Assembly: GCA_015661555.1 (NCBI GenBank)
Contig: DQVW01000014.1
Location: 1-16,905, forward strand
Source: Methanothermococcus okinawensis
Lineage (GTDB): Archaea; AGJL01; Methanococci; Methanococcales; Methanococcaceae
Direction: 5' to 3'
Length of the DNA stretch: 16,905 nucleotides
Under the pieces are notes generated by a model, which worked only from the letters and a program-made list of their open reading frames with translations, was not told the DNA's origin and made no database searches. Shown in pieces: positions 14,180-16,905 of this stretch. The first letter of the stretch is position 1. Every line of letters starts with the position of its first letter. The translations under genes and the position numbers were made by a program.

Positions 14180-16852
14180 ATGGATAAGTATGATATTCCA
14201 AAGGAGATTGGAGAGATAGTATTTGGACTTCTTTCACCTGACTACATCAGGAAGATTTCTGTAGCGAGAATTGTAACCCCTGATACCTACGACGATGACG
14301 GTTATCCAATAGAAGGAGGTTTAATGGATACAAGGCTAGGGGTTATAGACCCTGGTTTGATATGTAAAACATGTGGTGGAAGGATTGGAACCTGTCCAGG
14401 GCACTTTGGACATATTGAACTTGCAAAACCTGTAATACATATTGGATTTGCAAAAGACATATACAAGATCCTTAAGGCTGTATGTCCTCACTGTGGAAGG
14501 GTAACCCTATCTGAGGCTAAGAGGGAGGAGTATCTAGAGAAGATGAGGAAGTTGGAGGAGGAAGGGGGGAACAAGTGGGACCTTGTAGACGAGATACTTA
14601 AGGATGCTGCAGGAAAGGAGGTATGCCCCTACTGTGGGGAGACTAAATACACTATCAAGTACTCCAAACCTACAACTTACTACAGGATAGAGGGTAAAAC
14701 AGAGAAACAGATGACCCCTTCAGAGATCAGGGAGATACTGGAGAAGATACCTGATGAGGACTGTCCACTTTTAGGGATAAATCCGAAAACAACGAGACCA
14801 GAGTGGATGGTCCTTACTGTACTGCCAGTACCTCCAGTTACTGTAAGGCCCTCCATTACACTGGAAAGTGGAGAGAGAAGTGAGGACGACCTAACCCATA
14901 AGTTAGTGGATATTATAAGGATAAACCAGAGGTTGGAAGAGAATATTGAGGGAGGAGCTCCACATCTAATTATCGAGGATCTCTGGGATCTTCTCCAGTA
15001 CCATGTAAATACATATTTTGACAACGAGGCTCCAGGTATACCTCCCGCTAAACATAGAAGTGGTAGACCTCTTAGGACATTGGCCCAGAGGTTGAAGGGG
15101 AAGGAGGGTAGATTTAGACACAACCTTGCAGGTAAGAGGGTAAACTTCTCTGCAAGAACTGTTATTTCCCCAGATCCAAGACTTAGTATAAATGAGGTAG
15201 GGGTACCTGTTGAAATAGCAATGAAGTTGACAGTACCTGAGAAGGTTACAAAACATAACATTGAGAGAATAAGGAAGTTGATAAAGAACGGTGCAGATAA
15301 GCACCCTGGAGTAAACTATATAATAAAGAAGATAAGGTTGGCAGATGGAAGGGAGGAGGAGGTTAAGATTAAGATAAATGAGAAGAACAAGGATCTATGG
15401 GCAGAAAAGGTTGAGGAGGGAATGGTAGTTGAGAGGCACCTTATGGATGGGGATATTGTACTTTACAACAGGCAGCCATCCCTCCACAGGATGTCCATTA
15501 TGGCCCATAGAGTTAAAGTTCTACCTTACAGGACCTTTAGGCACAACCTCTGTGTATGTCCACCTTATAACGCAGATTTCGATGGAGACGAGATGAACCT
15601 CCACGTCCCTCAGAACGAGGAGGCAAGGGCTGAAGCAGAAGTCCTCATGCTGGTGGAGAAACATATCATCTCCCCAAGGTTTGGAGGACCTATTATAGGG
15701 GCTATTCATGACCACATCTCTGGAGCCTATATACTTACAAGCTCCTACTTTACAAAGGATGAGGCAGCCCTTATCCTGAGGGCTGGAGGTGTCAGGGAGG
15801 AGTTGGGAGAACCTGATATGGTCAAGGATGGTGTAGAGCTCTACAGTGGAAAGAAACTCTTCAGTAAGGTAATTCCAAAGGGGATCAATCTAAAGTACAG
15901 GGCAAAGATCTGTAAAAAGTGTGACGAATGTAAGGAGGAGTGTCCCTACGACGCCAAGGTAGTTATAAAGGATGGGGAACTTATAAAGGGGGTTATTGAC
16001 AAGAATGGATACGGTGCAGAGGCTGGTGTCCTCCTTAATACCATAGTGAAGGAGTATGGATCTGAGGTTGCAAGGGACTTCCTAGATAGATCTACTAGGA
16101 TGGCCATTGAGACCCTTATGATAAGGGGTTTCACCACAGGTATAGACGACGTAGATATTCCAGAGGAGGCCAAGGAGGAGATTAAAAAGATACTGGATAA
16201 GGCTGAGGAGGAGGTAGAGAAGATTATCAAGGCCTACGAGGAGGGAACCCTTGAACCTCTACCTGGAAGAAGTTTGGAGGAGTCCAGGGAAACCTACATT
16301 ATGCAGATACTAGGTAGGGCGAGAGACGAGGCAGGTAAAATTGCAGAGAGATATCTAAGTGAGGACAACCACGCTGCACTTATGGCTAGAACTGGTGCCA
16401 GAGGATCCCTCTTAAACATCACCATGATGGCAGCCTGTGTAGGACAGCAGTCTGTAAGAGGGGGAAGAATATTCAGAGGTTACAGGGGTAGAACACTTCC
16501 ACACTTTAAGAAGGGAAGTCTATCTGCAAGATCCCATGGATTCGTTAGAAGTTGTTACAAAGATGGGTTATCTCCAACTGAGTTCTTCTTCCACGCCATG
16601 GGAGGAAGGGAAGGTCTAGTAGATCAGGCAGTTAGAACTGCCCAGTCAGGGTATATGCAGAGGAGACTTATAAATGCCCTCCAGGATTTAAAGGTGGAGT
16701 ACGACGGTTCAGTTAGAGATGCAAAGGGGCTAATAGTCCAGTTCACCTATGGAGAGGATGGGGTGGATCCTGCCAAGGCAGACCATGGAAAGGCTGTAGA
16801 CTTGGACAAGATATTCACAAAGGTACTTTCAAGGAGGGGGGCTGTTTTATAG
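14180..16852 (+). CDS. rpoA1: DNA-directed RNA polymerase subunit A' (N-terminal part of beta')
   Basis: About 890 residues, clamp to bridge helix of beta'/Rpb1. Zinc site one is C62, C65, C72, H75 (CKTCGG...CPGHFGH); a second clamp-core site has CPHC (102-105) and CPYC (149-152). The Mg-binding triad is D466, D468, D470 in NADFDGDEMN. The funnel/pore region carries an extra cysteine set C578, C581, C584, C588-Pro. The bridge region appears at the end as GFVRSCYKDGLSPTEFFFHAMGGREGLVDQAVRTA. No intein is present, unlike what I recall for the M. jannaschii homologue. GTG at 14171 is again part of GGTGA (14170-14174); ATG at 14180, five bases later, is chosen. The remaining C-terminal part of beta' (rpoA2) is not in the window. 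Confidence 0.96.
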   Translation: MDKYDIPKEIGEIVFGLLSPDYIRKISVARIVTPDTYDDDGYPIEGGLMDTRLGVIDPGLICKTCGGRIGTCPGHFGHIELAKPVIHIGFAKDIYKILKAVCPHCGRVTLSEAKREEYLEKMRKLEEEGGNKWDLVDEILKDAAGKEVCPYCGETKYTIKYSKPTTYYRIEGKTEKQMTPSEIREILEKIPDEDCPLLGINPKTTRPEWMVLTVLPVPPVTVRPSITLESGERSEDDLTHKLVDIIRINQRLEENIEGGAPHLIIEDLWDLLQYHVNTYFDNEAPGIPPAKHRSGRPLRTLAQRLKGKEGRFRHNLAGKRVNFSARTVISPDPRLSINEVGVPVEIAMKLTVPEKVTKHNIERIRKLIKNGADKHPGVNYIIKKIRLADGREEEVKIKINEKNKDLWAEKVEEGMVVERHLMDGDIVLYNRQPSLHRMSIMAHRVKVLPYRTFRHNLCVCPPYNADFDGDEMNLHVPQNEEARAEAEVLMLVEKHIISPRFGGPIIGAIHDHISGAYILTSSYFTKDEAALILRAGGVREELGEPDMVKDGVELYSGKKLFSKVIPKGINLKYRAKICKKCDECKEECPYDAKVVIKDGELIKGVIDKNGYGAEAGVLLNTIVKEYGSEVARDFLDRSTRMAIETLMIRGFTTGIDDVDIPEEAKEEIKKILDKAEEEVEKIIKAYEEGTLEPLPGRSLEESRETYIMQILGRARDEAGKIAERYLSEDNHAALMARTGARGSLLNITMMAACVGQQSVRGGRIFRGYRGRTLPHFKKGSLSARSHGFVRSCYKDGLSPTEFFFHAMGGREGLVDQAVRTAQSGYMQRRLINALQDLKVEYDGSVRDAKGLIVQFTYGEDGVDPAKADHGKAVDLDKIFTKVLSRRGAVL

Positions 16853-16905
16853 ATATTAACAGTAATTTTTATAATAATTAATAAATCCTATTTTCATTAT
16901 CCTCC
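16853..16905. other. AT-rich spacer after rpoA1, at the window edge
   Basis: Fifty-three bases, very AT-rich, with TAATTTTTATAATAATTAATAA. The five-T run could be a weak terminator. No ribosome site or start for rpoA2 is visible on the plus strand. On the minus strand a frame enters from the right edge and stops near 16862, too short to judge. Confidence 0.4.

Noticed and set aside
14680..15304. Two open frames on the minus strand inside rpoA1
   Set aside because: They are antisense shadows of conserved A' sequence, with no ribosome site or recognisable motif.
14180..16852. Possible intein in A' as in Methanocaldococcus jannaschii
   Set aside because: Conserved blocks run on without an insertion, and no intein splicing or endonuclease motifs are seen.
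16862..16905. Minus-strand frame entering from the right edge, with GGAGG next to an ATG encoding about 13 residues
   Set aside because: Too short to distinguish a gene end or a tiny peptide from chance. The GGAGG-ATG spacing is also too tight.
1..16905. CRISPR arrays, insertion sequences, tRNA or rRNA genes
   Set aside because: Coding density is near complete, the longest spacers are about 100-150 bases, and no repeat-spacer pattern, transposase or tRNA-like fold was seen in them by eye.

Overview
This window is chromosomal DNA from a hydrogenotrophic methanogen of the order Methanococcales, probably thermophilic. The evidence is a beta subunit of RNA polymerase split into B'' and B', a transketolase split into two genes with ribulose-phosphate 3-epimerase between them, a probable methanogenesis marker protein 17, a short stand-alone NifB, a DUF63 membrane protein, GGTGA-type ribosome binding sites complementary to archaeal 16S rRNA, and TATA boxes. 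Codon use is heavy in AGG and ATA, reading strands are purine-rich, and CpG looks scarce. GC content looks higher than in most Methanococcales I know; Methanofervidicoccus is a possibility, but the genus cannot be settled from here.

Layout. 1-1271 (+): the end of a NitT/TauT-type ABC ATPase, followed by an HTH-PhoU regulator. 1325-1519 (+): a 2[4Fe-4S] ferredoxin with its own TATA box. 5920-1521 (-): a five-gene operon of transketolase N half, ribulose-phosphate epimerase, transketolase C half, a secreted or anchored protein rich in glycosylation sequons, and a multi-spanning oligosaccharide-polymerase-like protein. 6035-6844 (+): a DUF63 membrane protein transcribed divergently from that operon. 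7225-6818 (-): a DtxR/MntR-type metalloregulator, divergent from 7328-9803 (+), which holds enolase, NifB and an ACT-domain protein. 10354-9806 (-): probable methanogenesis marker 17, convergent with the ACT gene and divergent from the RNA polymerase operon. 10498-16852 (+): rpoH, rpoB2, rpoB1 and rpoA1. The window ends 53 bases after rpoA1, before any rpoA2. No spacer exceeds about 150 bases, and I saw no tRNA, rRNA, CRISPR array or insertion sequence.

How the genes work together. The tkt-rpe-tkt block supplies pentose phosphates through the non-oxidative pathway, and its operon continues into cell-surface genes. Enolase serves gluconeogenic or glycolytic carbon flow. NifB makes the [8Fe-9S-C] precursor cluster. 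Its neighbour, probable marker 17, belongs to the machinery that reductively activates methyl-coenzyme M reductase, so this NifB may serve MCR activation rather than nitrogen fixation. The last third of the window is the core transcription machinery.

Start codons differ from the longest possible reading frames in several genes. For rpoB1 and rpoA1 the upstream GTG is part of the ribosome binding site itself. rpoH is better started at an internal GTG.
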